Origin: Psychrobacter luti | GTDB lineage: Bacteria > Pseudomonadota > Gammaproteobacteria > Pseudomonadales > Moraxellaceae | Direction of reading: 5' to 3' | DNA: 64,000 nucleotides | Assembly (NCBI RefSeq): GCF_014192115.1 | Contig: NZ_JACHXL010000001.1 | Location: forward strand, 712,788-776,787 | In this document: piece by piece, positions 38,433 through 46,553 of the stretch | Layout: each line of letters begins with the position of its first letter | Numbering within the stretch: the first letter of the stretch is position 1 | Notes under the pieces: generated by a model | Databases searched by the model: none | The model's input: the letters and a program-made list of their open reading frames with translations, nothing else | What the model was told of the DNA's origin: nothing | Made by a program: the position numbers and the translations under genes

Positions 38433-39584
38433 ATGAAAAACCTATACTTAGACTATAACTCGCATACACCATGTGATACTTCGGTTATTATCGCAATGCA
38501 TGATGTATGGTCACAGCCTGGTAATCCTCATTCAGGTTCACACTCTTTTGGCTGGGCCAAACAACAACTAGTAAGTGACAGCTTGGCGACATTTACGGAC
38601 ATATACGACTGCTTTGAAGAGGAGCTACTATTTACCTCAGGGGCTACTGAAGCTAATAATTTAGCCATATATTCGGGCATACCTATTGCCAAAAAAATCA
38701 ATCCAAAAGCAGACACAATACTAACCAGTCACTTAGAACATAAATCTGTCTTGAACCCCCTGGAGATCGCCGCAGACAAATATGGTCTCAAACTCCTTTA
38801 TGTGGACATTACATCGGAAGGTATTATCGATTTAAAAGATATGCAGACCAAGCTTGAGCAGAATAATGTGCTATGGGTTTCTTGCACGATGACCAATGGC
38901 GTTATAGGAACAAACCAGCCTATCTATCAAGTTGTTGAGCTATGCCAGCGTTATAATGCAATGTTGCATGTAGATGCCTCACAAGCCGGTTATCTAGATA
39001 TCGCCTGTCACGATTTGCAAGTAGACTTTCTGACACTATCAGCTCATAAAATATACGGTCCATCAGGCATTGGTCTATTGTATTCAAAGCATCTTCAGAA
39101 CCCTGAGTTTATGCCTATAATTTCTGGTGGCGGCCAACAGGATGGTCTTCGTGCTGGCACACTACCTGTACCATTGATTGTTGGATTTGCTCAAGCAGCT
39201 AAAATATTAGATGATACTAAAGAAACTGAAGCTTCAGGATTAAGAGCTCTGAGAGATAGATTACTAAATGGCTTGAACCAAGCGCTTCCCATTACGGTGT
39301 TTGGCGACTTAGATGACCGCCATCCTGGTAACTTATATTTAGCGATTGAAAATATCGATAGCATGCAACTTCTGAACAACTTACAACCTCACATCGCTTT
39401 TTCGCTTGGCTCCGCTTGCGACGGTTTGAGTCGTGAATACTCACCCATTATGAAGGCTATGGGTATTCCAAAAAACATAGCTGAGTGTGCATTTAGAATT
39501 TGTATTGGTCGAATGACTACTAACGAAGAGGTGGATTTAGCCATTAAATTAATCACAGACGGTGTGAATAAAATATGTAGGTAG
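38433..39584 (+). CDS. sspA: cysteine desulfurase SspA (IscS/DndA-like)
   Basis: This 383-residue PLP enzyme has ATEANNLAIY at 71-80, SHLEHKS at 99-105, the PLP lysine Lys206 in SAHKIYGPSG and the active-site loop Cys329 in SLGSACDG. It would supply persulphide sulphur to SspD. It is divergent from sspBCD, the standard Ssp layout. A terminator follows. A housekeeping IscS is unlikely, since no isc genes are present. Confidence 0.88.
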   Translation: MKNLYLDYNSHTPCDTSVIIAMHDVWSQPGNPHSGSHSFGWAKQQLVSDSLATFTDIYDCFEEELLFTSGATEANNLAIYSGIPIAKKINPKADTILTSHLEHKSVLNPLEIAADKYGLKLLYVDITSEGIIDLKDMQTKLEQNNVLWVSCTMTNGVIGTNQPIYQVVELCQRYNAMLHVDASQAGYLDIACHDLQVDFLTLSAHKIYGPSGIGLLYSKHLQNPEFMPIISGGGQQDGLRAGTLPVPLIVGFAQAAKILDDTKETEASGLRALRDRLLNGLNQALPITVFGDLDDRHPGNLYLAIENIDSMQLLNNLQPHIAFSLGSACDGLSREYSPIMKAMGIPKNIAECAFRICIGRMTTNEEVDLAIKLITDGVNKICR

Positions 39585-39620
39585 GCAAATTGTTTAGATA
39601 AACCTGTAGCGATTAGAAAT

Positions 39621-39656
39621 ATTTTAGAGAAGGTTTGCTTAGACCCTCTCTAAAAT
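39621..39656. terminator. bidirectional terminator between sspA and the GHKL gene
   Basis: ATTTTAGAGA pairs with TCTCTAAAAT, extended by GG/CC, between convergent genes. Confidence 0.7.
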
Positions 39657-39686
39657 ACAGCAGGCTAATGATTATCACGGTATATA

Positions 39687-41504
39687 TTATTGCTCATCCA
39701 TTGCCATATATTCTGAAAGGAATTGGCCCCAGTTCTGACGGACAACTTCGTATTGCCGTCTTCTATCTGATGAGACTGCTTCTGACTCCATATGACCCCA
39801 AGCAGCCAAACTTAACTTAAGTAAGTCTTTATTCTCTTCAGTAGCATTTTGAATAAAGTTTTTATAGAAAGTATGTTCTGGATTGATTTCAATTAAGATA
39901 AACCCGTCACTTACAGTTACGTCAAAAAACTGATCAAATGGTAGGTTTATTTCTTCAAACTTTACACGCAGATTGTTTTCTAAAATCTCTTCAATCATTT
40001 GTGGTACTTTTTCTTTAGATAGTAACCCTTTATCAGTTAAGTCCTTAAAGCTTTTTTCCAGACTTTCTTTAGTAGGAGATTTATCAATCCCACCTCTTTT
40101 TTGACTGCTTTTTTCATTAACGTAAGTAGCCTTCAAGTTCACACTATCGGTTTTCATCCTATGATGCTCTACGCTTTGATGCTTTAAGCCTGCTAGATTG
40201 ATAGCATCTACCTTACGATATGACATCTCAAATGCTGAAATAATTTTATTTAAGCATTTTACAAGCTGAGCATCTTCAGGATTTTGTCTTTCAAGTAAAT
40301 CTAACGCTTCTGTTGGCTCAGTACAACCTTGCTGGATCATAATATCCTGCATATCAATAGGTCTAATCTTATTAGCAGACTGCTTATTATTAGTCACACC
40401 AAAGAAATCGTCTAGCACTGGATCAAACTCAATTTCTACACCCATCCACCTATCTTTACGTTTATCATCGAAAATTTTAAAATTTTCTATCAAATCTAGC
40501 TCTCGACCTGCACGCATGATCGAAAGACCGATATTATTCTTTAACTTTTTACCTATATCAGTATTACCAATATATCCGGTCGTTGACTCTCGCAGCTTTT
40601 CAACTAAATCATCAGCGATCATAGCAGAGGTAATGGTTACCATTCCTTTTTTACCATTATTCAGCAATATCTCAAAGCTATCAAAAAATGCTGTTTTAAA
40701 AGCAGGTTTTGTTTTAAGCTCTTCAGGATAGTCTCTGATATCTTTCAAAGTAGTATTAGCCATAAGCTGTAAAGGATCATTAGCAACAAAAGAGCTGCTA
40801 TTATCTAGTATATATTCAGATCCGAACAATGCATCGTCAGTCATATAGTAGGTTTGGAAAATCACCTTAACATCACCATTATTTATCATACGGCGATACA
40901 TTCTGCCAATAATATCTTGAGTGTTGCGTAATAGTGCAGCAGAAGTTTTCCAATGCAACTTATCTAAATCACTCCAAACAACTGCTGTACCAGACTCTGG
41001 AATACTTTCTTCAAAAGGTAGTGATAAACAATCAGGAATTTCAGTTTGATGAGGATAAAGGATATGTTCCTGCTTATCTTCTTGAATTTTTTTAATATCT
41101 AGATACGTAGTATAAGGTTGCTCGCCATGTTGCCAGCTATAAACATCCGTTCTTCTACACTGTGAGATACTTGAGTTCGGCAGCCCCATACCGAACTTAC
41201 CCATACCTTTAAAGTCTTTACGGTTTTCAGACGCACCAAACTCTAGGGCAGCATGTAATATCTCAGGTGGCATACCATCACCATTATCAATAATGGCAAT
41301 TTTATCAATCTGCTTCCCACCTGTTGAGCCGTCAAGATTTTGAACTTGTTTTTCGTAAACAACAAAATAAACTTCAGTTGCATTGGCTTGAATACTATTA
41401 TCAATGAGCTCAGCAACGGCATAGGCTGTATTTTTATAACCGTTGTCCCGCATAGATTCAATTACAACAGATGGGCTAATAAATAGCTTGTTACTTAATG
41501 ACAT
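39687..41504 (-). CDS. GHKL-type ATPase related to prokaryotic MORC/MutL
   Basis: This 605-residue protein has an N-terminal Bergerat ATP site: ELIDNSIQAN at 32-41 (N box), DNGDGMP at 73-79 (G1) and GKFGMGLP at 102-109 (G2 lid). A transducer-like region and a helical C-terminus (about 400-605) with no obvious nuclease motif follow. MORC/MutL-like ATPases were described as companions of bacterial restriction-modification systems. Convergent with sspA, it is a plausible extra effector or a sensor of modified DNA in this locus; no SspE gene is present. Confidence 0.72.
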   Translation of the reverse strand: MSLSNKLFISPSVVIESMRDNGYKNTAYAVAELIDNSIQANATEVYFVVYEKQVQNLDGSTGGKQIDKIAIIDNGDGMPPEILHAALEFGASENRKDFKGMGKFGMGLPNSSISQCRRTDVYSWQHGEQPYTTYLDIKKIQEDKQEHILYPHQTEIPDCLSLPFEESIPESGTAVVWSDLDKLHWKTSAALLRNTQDIIGRMYRRMINNGDVKVIFQTYYMTDDALFGSEYILDNSSSFVANDPLQLMANTTLKDIRDYPEELKTKPAFKTAFFDSFEILLNNGKKGMVTITSAMIADDLVEKLRESTTGYIGNTDIGKKLKNNIGLSIMRAGRELDLIENFKIFDDKRKDRWMGVEIEFDPVLDDFFGVTNNKQSANKIRPIDMQDIMIQQGCTEPTEALDLLERQNPEDAQLVKCLNKIISAFEMSYRKVDAINLAGLKHQSVEHHRMKTDSVNLKATYVNEKSSQKRGGIDKSPTKESLEKSFKDLTDKGLLSKEKVPQMIEEILENNLRVKFEEINLPFDQFFDVTVSDGFILIEINPEHTFYKNFIQNATEENKDLLKLSLAAWGHMESEAVSSDRRRQYEVVRQNWGQFLSEYMAMDEQ

Positions 41505-41587
41505 TATATTTCCTCAAAGAGTATTTTAAGATGGTCGTTCTATAGGTTAGTTAGGTCGTTCGGCTGATAGTTTTTCGGAAAACGCTC

Positions 41588-42580
41588 TTATTCTATCTCA
41601 CTCCATTCTGCATAGGTCTTTTTAGAGAGTACCTTACCTTGGCGATCTAACGTATAACGAGTAATACTGTCATAGCCATCGTTATATGCATTCGCGCCTT
41701 TAGTATTCAAATTATAAACATCTAACTTTCCACCTTCATAGCGTCCACCATCGACGTCTGGCGAGTCTCCCATTGGCTCAATATAAGCCCTATCGTATTT
41801 AGGCGGTATAACTACCTTGCCAGTCTTATCTATAACACCCCATTTGCCGTTGTTATATCCTCCAACTTTTACAGCAGCCAATCCTTCTGAGAACTCCATG
41901 GCTTCATCCCATTTAGCAGGGATTGCTATATTGCCAGACTTATCAACGAAGCCAATCTTACCCTCATCATCACCCTGCATTGAGGTGTTATACCTAGCCA
42001 AACCTTCATAGTAACCATCTAGCCAGTTGAACTTAAAAGGCACGACGGTCTTACCAGTTTTATCGATGACGCCGTACTTATCGTTTTTACTGACGACCAC
42101 TCTACCGGCACTGAAATCGCCTGCCGTTTGGTAAGCATAGGGTATGACCATTTTACCCGTTTTATTCATATAGCCGTATTTACCGTTTTTATAAACGGCA
42201 ACCAGACCCTCTTTAAAATCACGATAGTCAATAATCACGCCATAAAAAAGTGGTGCTTGATGTTCAACTGGGATGACCAATTTGCCAGCTTCATTGATAT
42301 AGCCTTGCATGTATAAATAGTCTTCATAATCCTCAGCGCCATCATAACCTTTGACCATGCCCATTTTCATTAATGAGACACGCGCCATGCCCTCAGAGAA
42401 ATCACTACAACTATAATATTTTGCAGCTACAACAACCTTCCCATTATCATTTTTATAGCCACATTTAATGTCATTGTTATTTTCTACCTCAAAACTCTGC
42501 AATGCAGCTACAGCAGGTAATGTCAAAAATGCGCCACAGAAGCCTAAAGCCAGTGCCGTTTTTTTATAATGTATCTTCAT
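41588..42580 (-). CDS. secreted WG-repeat protein
   Basis: This 330-residue protein has a Sec signal peptide (hydrophobic core LALGFCGAFLTLP, cleavage near AVA-ALQS) and about six WG repeats (YGYMNKTGKMVIPYAYQ, WGVIDKTGKVVIPPKYD). It is closely paralogous to the lipoprotein at 22344 along its whole length, including the C-terminal VLSKKTYAEWSEIE end, but it lacks the lipobox. It separates the Ssp locus from the CRISPR arrays. The role is unknown. Confidence 0.85.
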   Translation of the reverse strand: MKIHYKKTALALGFCGAFLTLPAVAALQSFEVENNNDIKCGYKNDNGKVVVAAKYYSCSDFSEGMARVSLMKMGMVKGYDGAEDYEDYLYMQGYINEAGKLVIPVEHQAPLFYGVIIDYRDFKEGLVAVYKNGKYGYMNKTGKMVIPYAYQTAGDFSAGRVVVSKNDKYGVIDKTGKTVVPFKFNWLDGYYEGLARYNTSMQGDDEGKIGFVDKSGNIAIPAKWDEAMEFSEGLAAVKVGGYNNGKWGVIDKTGKVVIPPKYDRAYIEPMGDSPDVDGGRYEGGKLDVYNLNTKGANAYNDGYDSITRYTLDRQGKVLSKKTYAEWSEIE

Positions 42581-42780
42581 AAGCTTCTCATTAAAAGGTG
42601 TGATAAAGGGATGTGATTGTCAAGAATTCATCTCTGCTGTTTTCTATAGCTATATATGTAGCTTTGCACCGCTTTCATAACCTTAATCATACTACTCAAC
42701 TAATTTTTAATTATCAATCTACTAACAAGTGGAAACGTATTTATTATTTAAAATAGATGAAACTAAGCTGATAAATGAAT

Positions 42781-42818
42781 AAAAAAAGACCACAACATAT
42801 AATGTTGTGGTCTTTTTA
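42781..42818. terminator. terminator at the leader-distal end of CRISPR array 1
   Basis: AAAGACCACAACAT pairs with ATGTTGTGGTCTTT around ATA, with an A run and a T run on the two sides. It would end the minus-strand array transcript. Confidence 0.85.
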
Positions 42819-42830
42819 TGAAAAACACTT

Positions 42831-43350
42831 TATTGCTAAACTTACGAATCAGGAAAGCTTTAAGACTACTAAAGGAATATAACCATGACTACATTAACTG
42901 TCTTAATCCCTTACAAATCAGGGAGGCTTTCAGACCATGACAAATGGTAAGTTCTACGAGATGTTCTCGTCTTAATCCCTTACAAATCAGGGAGGCTTTC
43001 AGACAATCAAAGACTGCGCGACTTCTTTTGGTTCAATGTCTTAATCCCTTACAAATCAGGGAGGCTTTCAGACAGTAACTGAAACCATTGAAACAAGGAT
43101 TCATGTGTCTTAATCCCTTACAAATCAGGGAGGCTTTCAGACACCAGTAGCAGTGAATGCACCTAACTTAGCACGGTCTTAATCCCTTACAAATTAGGGA
43201 GGCTTTCAGACGTTGGCTGAATTAAAAGAAGAACTAGCCACGTTGTCTTAATCCCTTACAAATCAGGGAGGCTTTCAGACAGATGGGCTTGAAGATATGG
43301 TACAAGATGCAGATGTCTTAATCCCTTACAAATCAGGGAGGCTTTCAGAC
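42831..43350 (-). CRISPR. CRISPR array 1 (7 full repeats + 1 degenerate, 7 spacers)
   Basis: 36-bp repeats start at 42900, 42969, 43038, 43107, 43176, 43245 and 43315. A degenerate copy occupies 42831-42866. Spacers are 33-34 bp. The loop signature of this array is CTTACAAATC. The repeat at 43176 has one C-to-T change. The conserved leader and the clean repeat are at the high end and the decayed repeat is at the low end, so transcription is on the minus strand. Read that way each repeat ends ATTAAGAC, the typical 8-nt 5' handle of type III crRNAs. Confidence 0.97.
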
Positions 43351-43560
43351 TGTACAACCCTTTTTATTATCAATTAAATCAATAACTTACACCTATAAAA
43401 TAAACCGACTAATGTTCGGTTAAAAGTTGATGTTTTTTTGACCAATTTTTAACGATTAATTGTACAAATAATAAGCAATTATACGTCTGAAATGTTAAAT
43501 AACGACTATAACCTTCGTCAGATTGAGTCTGAAAGCAACCCTGATAAGTCAGGGCATAAC
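43351..43560 (-). promoter_or_regulatory. leader 1
   Basis: An AT-rich region homologous to leaders 2 and 3. It starts with TGTACA at the repeat junction and contains an inverted degenerate repeat at 43527-43560. Its internal palindrome (43439-43466) is broken compared with the other leaders. Confidence 0.8.
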
Positions 43561-43632
43561 TTTTTATGGTTACCTTTATTATGGTAGTACATGCTAGCCG
43601 TTGAGGCAATGCTTATTTGGCAAAAACACTAG

Positions 43633-43640
43633 CAAGCTTG
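43633..43640. promoter_or_regulatory. CAAGCTTG palindrome upstream of csx16
   Basis: An 8-bp palindrome about 30 bp upstream of a TATAAT (43670). It is one of six such intergenic sites in the CRISPR region. Confidence 0.35.
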
Positions 43641-43733
43641 TAATAATCATCACTCATAGCTATCGTCAGTATAATAGTCGCCAGTCAAAACGATAGTCAA
43701 AATAGGTCTGCTAGTATATTTAGAGGAGTAAGT

Positions 43734-44042
43734 ATGAGCATATATTTGGTCAGTCGTCATCAAGGCGCGGTAGAGTGGATGCAATATATGGGTCATCACT
43801 ACGATCAGCATCTAACGCATCTCGATAATTATGAAACTCTGTGCGCAGAAGATGTCGTCGTAGGATCGTTACCAATCAATATCGTGGCGGACCTAGCTCA
43901 GTGTGGCGTGAGTTATCGACATCTGAGCTTATATATTCCAGAGCATTTGCGAGGTATTGAGCTGACAGCTAATCAGCTATCTAATCTCGATGCAAAGCTC
44001 GAAGCATACGAAGTAAGACGGATAGTTAAGACAACCTCATAG
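43734..44042 (+). CDS. csx16: Csx16 family CRISPR-associated ring nuclease
   Basis: This 102-residue protein begins MSIYLVSRHQGAVEWMQ and carries VVVGSLPINIVADLAQCG and LSLYIPEHLRGIELTANQL, which match the Csx16 (VVA1548/TIGR02620) family. Csx16 proteins are ring nucleases that degrade cyclic oligoadenylates made by Cas10, switching off the response. It stands alone between arrays 1 and 2 with its own Shine-Dalgarno (GAGGAG) and terminator. Confidence 0.85.
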   Translation: MSIYLVSRHQGAVEWMQYMGHHYDQHLTHLDNYETLCAEDVVVGSLPINIVADLAQCGVSYRHLSLYIPEHLRGIELTANQLSNLDAKLEAYEVRRIVKTTS

Positions 44043-44070
44043 TCGCTGCTTTTTAATAGCTGCCCATAAA

Positions 44071-44105
44071 CCAAGAAAGCCACCTTAATAAAGTGGCTTT
44101 CTTGG
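44071..44105 (+). terminator. csx16 terminator
   Basis: A perfect 13-bp stem CCAAGAAAGCCAC/GTGGCTTTCTTGG with a 9-nt loop. Confidence 0.8.
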
Positions 44106-44196
44106 TTTGAGAAAAATTGAGTTTGCAGCTCCCTACCTTCAGCAATCACAGATGCTTTCTGACCACACCAGCAGATGGTTGGGCAAACATTATGTT

Positions 44197-44221
44197 GTAT
44201 TAATCCCTTACGAATCAGGGA
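44197..44221. repeat. solitary truncated CRISPR repeat
   Basis: Twenty-five bases match the first part of the array repeat with one mismatch (third base). The GGCTTTCAGAC end is missing. It lies about 150 bp from array 2 with no spacer-length partner. It is probably a relic of a longer array. Confidence 0.6.
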
Positions 44222-44307
44222 TGAGGAAGGATACAGCAAAGCACTACTTTGCCCCGACGCAAGAGAAAATCTATGATTTTCTGATCAGACGATGATAACA
44301 AGTCTTC

Positions 44308-44332
44308 AAAAAATCCTATTTAAAGGATTTTT
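44308..44332 (-). terminator. terminator at the leader-distal end of array 2
   Basis: AAAAATCCT pairs with AGGATTTTT with runs of A and T. It is placed to end the minus-strand transcript. Confidence 0.65.
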
Positions 44333-44367
44333 ACTTGCGAAGCTAAAATTGGCATGCAATTTTAAAC

Positions 44368-44609
44368 GCTTCTCACCCTTACGAATCAGGGAGGCTTTCA
44401 GACCCTAAGTTCAAAGATAGTAGATTATTCATGGGGTCTTAATCCCTTAAGAATCAGGGAGGCTTTCAGACATCAAAGAGAGAGTTTGACTTAGTTGCTC
44501 GTAAGTCTTAATCCCTTAAGAATCAGGGAGGCTTTCAGACTACTAAAGAATACTCAGATGATACTTCAGTCAAGTCTTAATCCCTTAAGAATCAGGGAGG
44601 CTTTCAGAC
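44368..44609 (-). CRISPR. CRISPR array 2 (4 repeats, 3 spacers)
   Basis: Repeats start at 44368 (first eight bases degenerate), 44436, 44505 and 44574; spacers are 32-33 bp. The loop signature is CTTAAGAATC in the three clean repeats. The degenerate repeat lies at the low end and the leader at the high end, so the array is read on the minus strand like array 1. Confidence 0.97.
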
Positions 44610-44818
44610 TGTACAACTATTTTTATTATCAATAAAATCAATAGCTTATACCTATTTAATTAACCGACAAAAGTTAGCTTGAAAGTTGATGCTTTTTTGA
44701 TCAATTTTTAGCTGATAATTGATCAAATAATAGGCAATTACAAGTCTGAAATATTAAATAATGACACTTATCTTCGTCAGATAAATTCTGAAAGCAGTCC
44801 TGACTTTTAGGGAATAGC
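44610..44818 (-). promoter_or_regulatory. leader 2
   Basis: Homologous to leaders 1 and 3. It contains a perfect palindrome TGATCAATT-N10-AATTGATCA (44698-44725) and a degenerate inverted repeat near 44786-44818. Confidence 0.8.
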
Positions 44819-44915
44819 CATATGATGACTACCTATGTATATTAATGCAAGCCTGTCATCTGTGCAACCGCTAACTCCATGATGACTGCTCACCGTAGCA
44901 TCATATCCGCTGTAC

Positions 44916-45035
44916 TCAGCGATGACCAAACAGATACATCACTGCTTTGATAAAGCCGCCAATCATAGCGATGATAAGCAAGATAGCTGAGCCACTAATC
45001 AAAGAAATCACCAACAAACCAAAGATCGATGCCAT
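44916..45035 (-). CDS. 39-residue hydrophobic peptide ORF beside leader 2
   Basis: The ORF reads MASIFGLLVISLISGSAILL, then IIAMIGGFIKAVMYLFGHR, and ends TGA. About residues 5-24 form a credible transmembrane helix, with basic residues only at the C-terminal end. A GGGAG Shine-Dalgarno lies 6 bp upstream. It is on the same strand as array 2 and about 100 bp upstream of its leader, divergent from the helical-protein gene at 45246. It could be a small membrane effector or toxin-like peptide. The size makes this tentative. Confidence 0.5.
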   Translation of the reverse strand: MASIFGLLVISLISGSAILLIIAMIGGFIKAVMYLFGHR

Positions 45036-45118
45036 GCTTGCTCCCAATATAATCAGCATGATTGCTAACCACCATTAGAACTATCTTACGATAATGATAC
45101 CGTCCTACTTATCAATGA

Positions 45119-45126
45119 CAAGCTTG
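45119..45126. promoter_or_regulatory. CAAGCTTG palindrome upstream of module A
   Basis: Extended to GACAAGCTTGTC (45117-45128). It lies about 30 bp before a TATCAT -10-like box. A second hairpin, GCATGGTT-N6-AACCATGC, follows at about 45170-45191. Confidence 0.35.
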
Positions 45127-45245
45127 TCGAATTGAAAACACATCAGTTTGATTGGGTATCATTTCAAGCATGGTTTTACCTAACCATGCTCAATTTACGC
45201 CTAGTCGTCAATTTAGATAACGTTTATATAATATGGAGAAATACA

Positions 45246-45740
45246 ATGCCAAAGTCCCTTATAGTTGCCGCCCCTTATGTTAATGAGCTAGTAACTGAGG
45301 GCCTGAAACTATGTAGCCATATTATGGAATACCGTCATGCCAGCAGTCAGACAACATTACAGCGTGAGACCATGCACAAACAGGCAAACCATGCTATGCA
45401 GCAAGAAAAAAACCACCATGAAAGACAAATGGCCAATCTCTACCAATTAAGTGAACAGTTCGGTGTCACGTTGGCACACAATCGGCAAAAATGTGTGGAC
45501 GTCATACAGATGTATAACGACTCAAATACGATGCTCACCAAATTACTAGACCGTATATGTGAGCCGGACTTAAATATCGAGCAGTTGCAGCTATTCAAAG
45601 CAGTCATAGACACCTTGCAAGCCAAGCAGACTGAGTTGATTGCTCATCATCGTAGTCTTAGCAGTCATGCGCTCACAGCATTCAAACACAGTAGCGATAT
45701 AATGATAGAAAGATTACTGAGTTTGATGGATGTGCAATAG
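45246..45740 (+). CDS. module A, soluble helical protein of unknown function
   Basis: This 165-residue protein is read from the ATG with GGAGA 7 bp upstream (the open frame extends back to 45132, but without a good start). It is all-helical in appearance: LVTEGLKLCSHIMEYRHAS, then a His/Gln-rich coiled coil, and a C-terminal helix ending MIERLLSLM. It is paralogous to the protein at 54212: same length, with EGLxLCxxIxxYRxAxxQ and LQRxxMHxxAN aligned. The next gene is a membrane-anchored coiled coil, as in the second copy. No known family is recognised. Confidence 0.7.
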   Translation: MPKSLIVAAPYVNELVTEGLKLCSHIMEYRHASSQTTLQRETMHKQANHAMQQEKNHHERQMANLYQLSEQFGVTLAHNRQKCVDVIQMYNDSNTMLTKLLDRICEPDLNIEQLQLFKAVIDTLQAKQTELIAHHRSLSSHALTAFKHSSDIMIERLLSLMDVQ

Positions 45741-45847
45741 ACGCTAGCTGATTATTATCATTACCACGTATCAAAGGCTGCGACGATTAAAGGTTGCTAA
45801 GTCAACGACTGCTTATATTCATGACTTATTGATAAAGGGATACGCTT

Positions 45848-46354
45848 ATGTTTTGGCTAAGTTTTGGTGTTACAGCAGTAGGTGCTATTGCTTGCTCTCT
45901 AGCTAGTATTTTAGAGAAGAGCTCAATAACAGAGTCAGAGCAAGCCTTGAGAAGTCTAAAAAAACAAAGTCAGGCGCGTCAACGTGAGCTTGAGAATTAC
46001 CAGAGTCAGTGTCAAGCGGCCTATTCACTTAGCCAATACGTCGAGCTTTATAATCTTGTGTTTCAAACGGCACAGGCATGTGCTTTACACTATAAAGAAC
46101 AAGAGAAATTACTGTCTATGCTCAATGAGCGTATGACTAAAAGCATTACCTCTAGGCTTGCTCTGATGCGACAGCAGGAGCAAGCGACTGATGATCAAAG
46201 ACAGACGCTAGATCAGCAGCTTGCTATCTTACAAAATGACGCCCATAAAGCATTGGATGAGTTTGAGCGCATTGAGGCGCAGCGACAAGAGTCACAGCAG
46301 CAGTTGCGTTTATTTTGTGAGTTACTACTGGAGCTGCAAATGTATCTTGAGTAA
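45848..46354 (+). CDS. module A, membrane-anchored coiled-coil protein
   Basis: This 168-residue protein has one N-terminal transmembrane segment (residues 2-22, WLSFGVTAVGAIACSLASIL), then an uninterrupted Gln/Glu-rich coiled coil to the end. Its architecture equals that of the protein at 54777. It lies 107 bp after the soluble helical partner and before array 3. It is probably anchored in the inner membrane with the coiled coil in the cytoplasm. The function is unknown. Confidence 0.7.
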   Translation: MFWLSFGVTAVGAIACSLASILEKSSITESEQALRSLKKQSQARQRELENYQSQCQAAYSLSQYVELYNLVFQTAQACALHYKEQEKLLSMLNERMTKSITSRLALMRQQEQATDDQRQTLDQQLAILQNDAHKALDEFERIEAQRQESQQQLRLFCELLLELQMYLE

Positions 46355-46380
46355 GTAACACATCAAATAGTGATTAAACC

Positions 46381-46411
46381 AATAAAGCCACCTCTCGTAG
46401 GTGGCTTTATT
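46381..46411. terminator. terminator after module A
   Basis: AATAAAGCCACCT pairs with AGGTGGCTTTATT around CTCGT. Confidence 0.8.
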
Positions 46412-46494
46412 GATTTGGTCTTATAGCAGTCCGCAAGCGCTTTATATCAACGCAAGAGAAAGTTTATAGTTTTCTGACATGCAATTTTAACGCC

Positions 46495-46521
46495 TGCGCA
46501 AGCGTAGCTCTTGCCTTGTGC
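46495..46521. repeat. 27-bp element, inverted copy at 55664-55690
   Basis: The block TGCGCAAGCGTAGCTCTTGC plus CTTGTGC recurs in reverse complement at 55664-55690 with one mismatch. Both copies are near a CGCAAGAGAAA...TTTTCTGA motif that also occurs before array 2. Confidence 0.65.
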
Positions 46522-46553
46522 TTCGGGAAAGTGTCTCCCAGGCACTCACTATT

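Noticed and set aside
38433..39584. Housekeeping IscS/NifS
   Set aside because: There are no iscU/iscA/hscB neighbours, and the gene diverges from a DUF4007-ATPase-PAPS reductase operon, the Ssp arrangement.
44107..44295. A 62-codon plus-strand frame after the csx16 terminator
   Set aside because: It runs across a truncated CRISPR repeat (44197-44221), has no ribosome binding site and begins inside the terminator hairpin region. It is best seen as chance.
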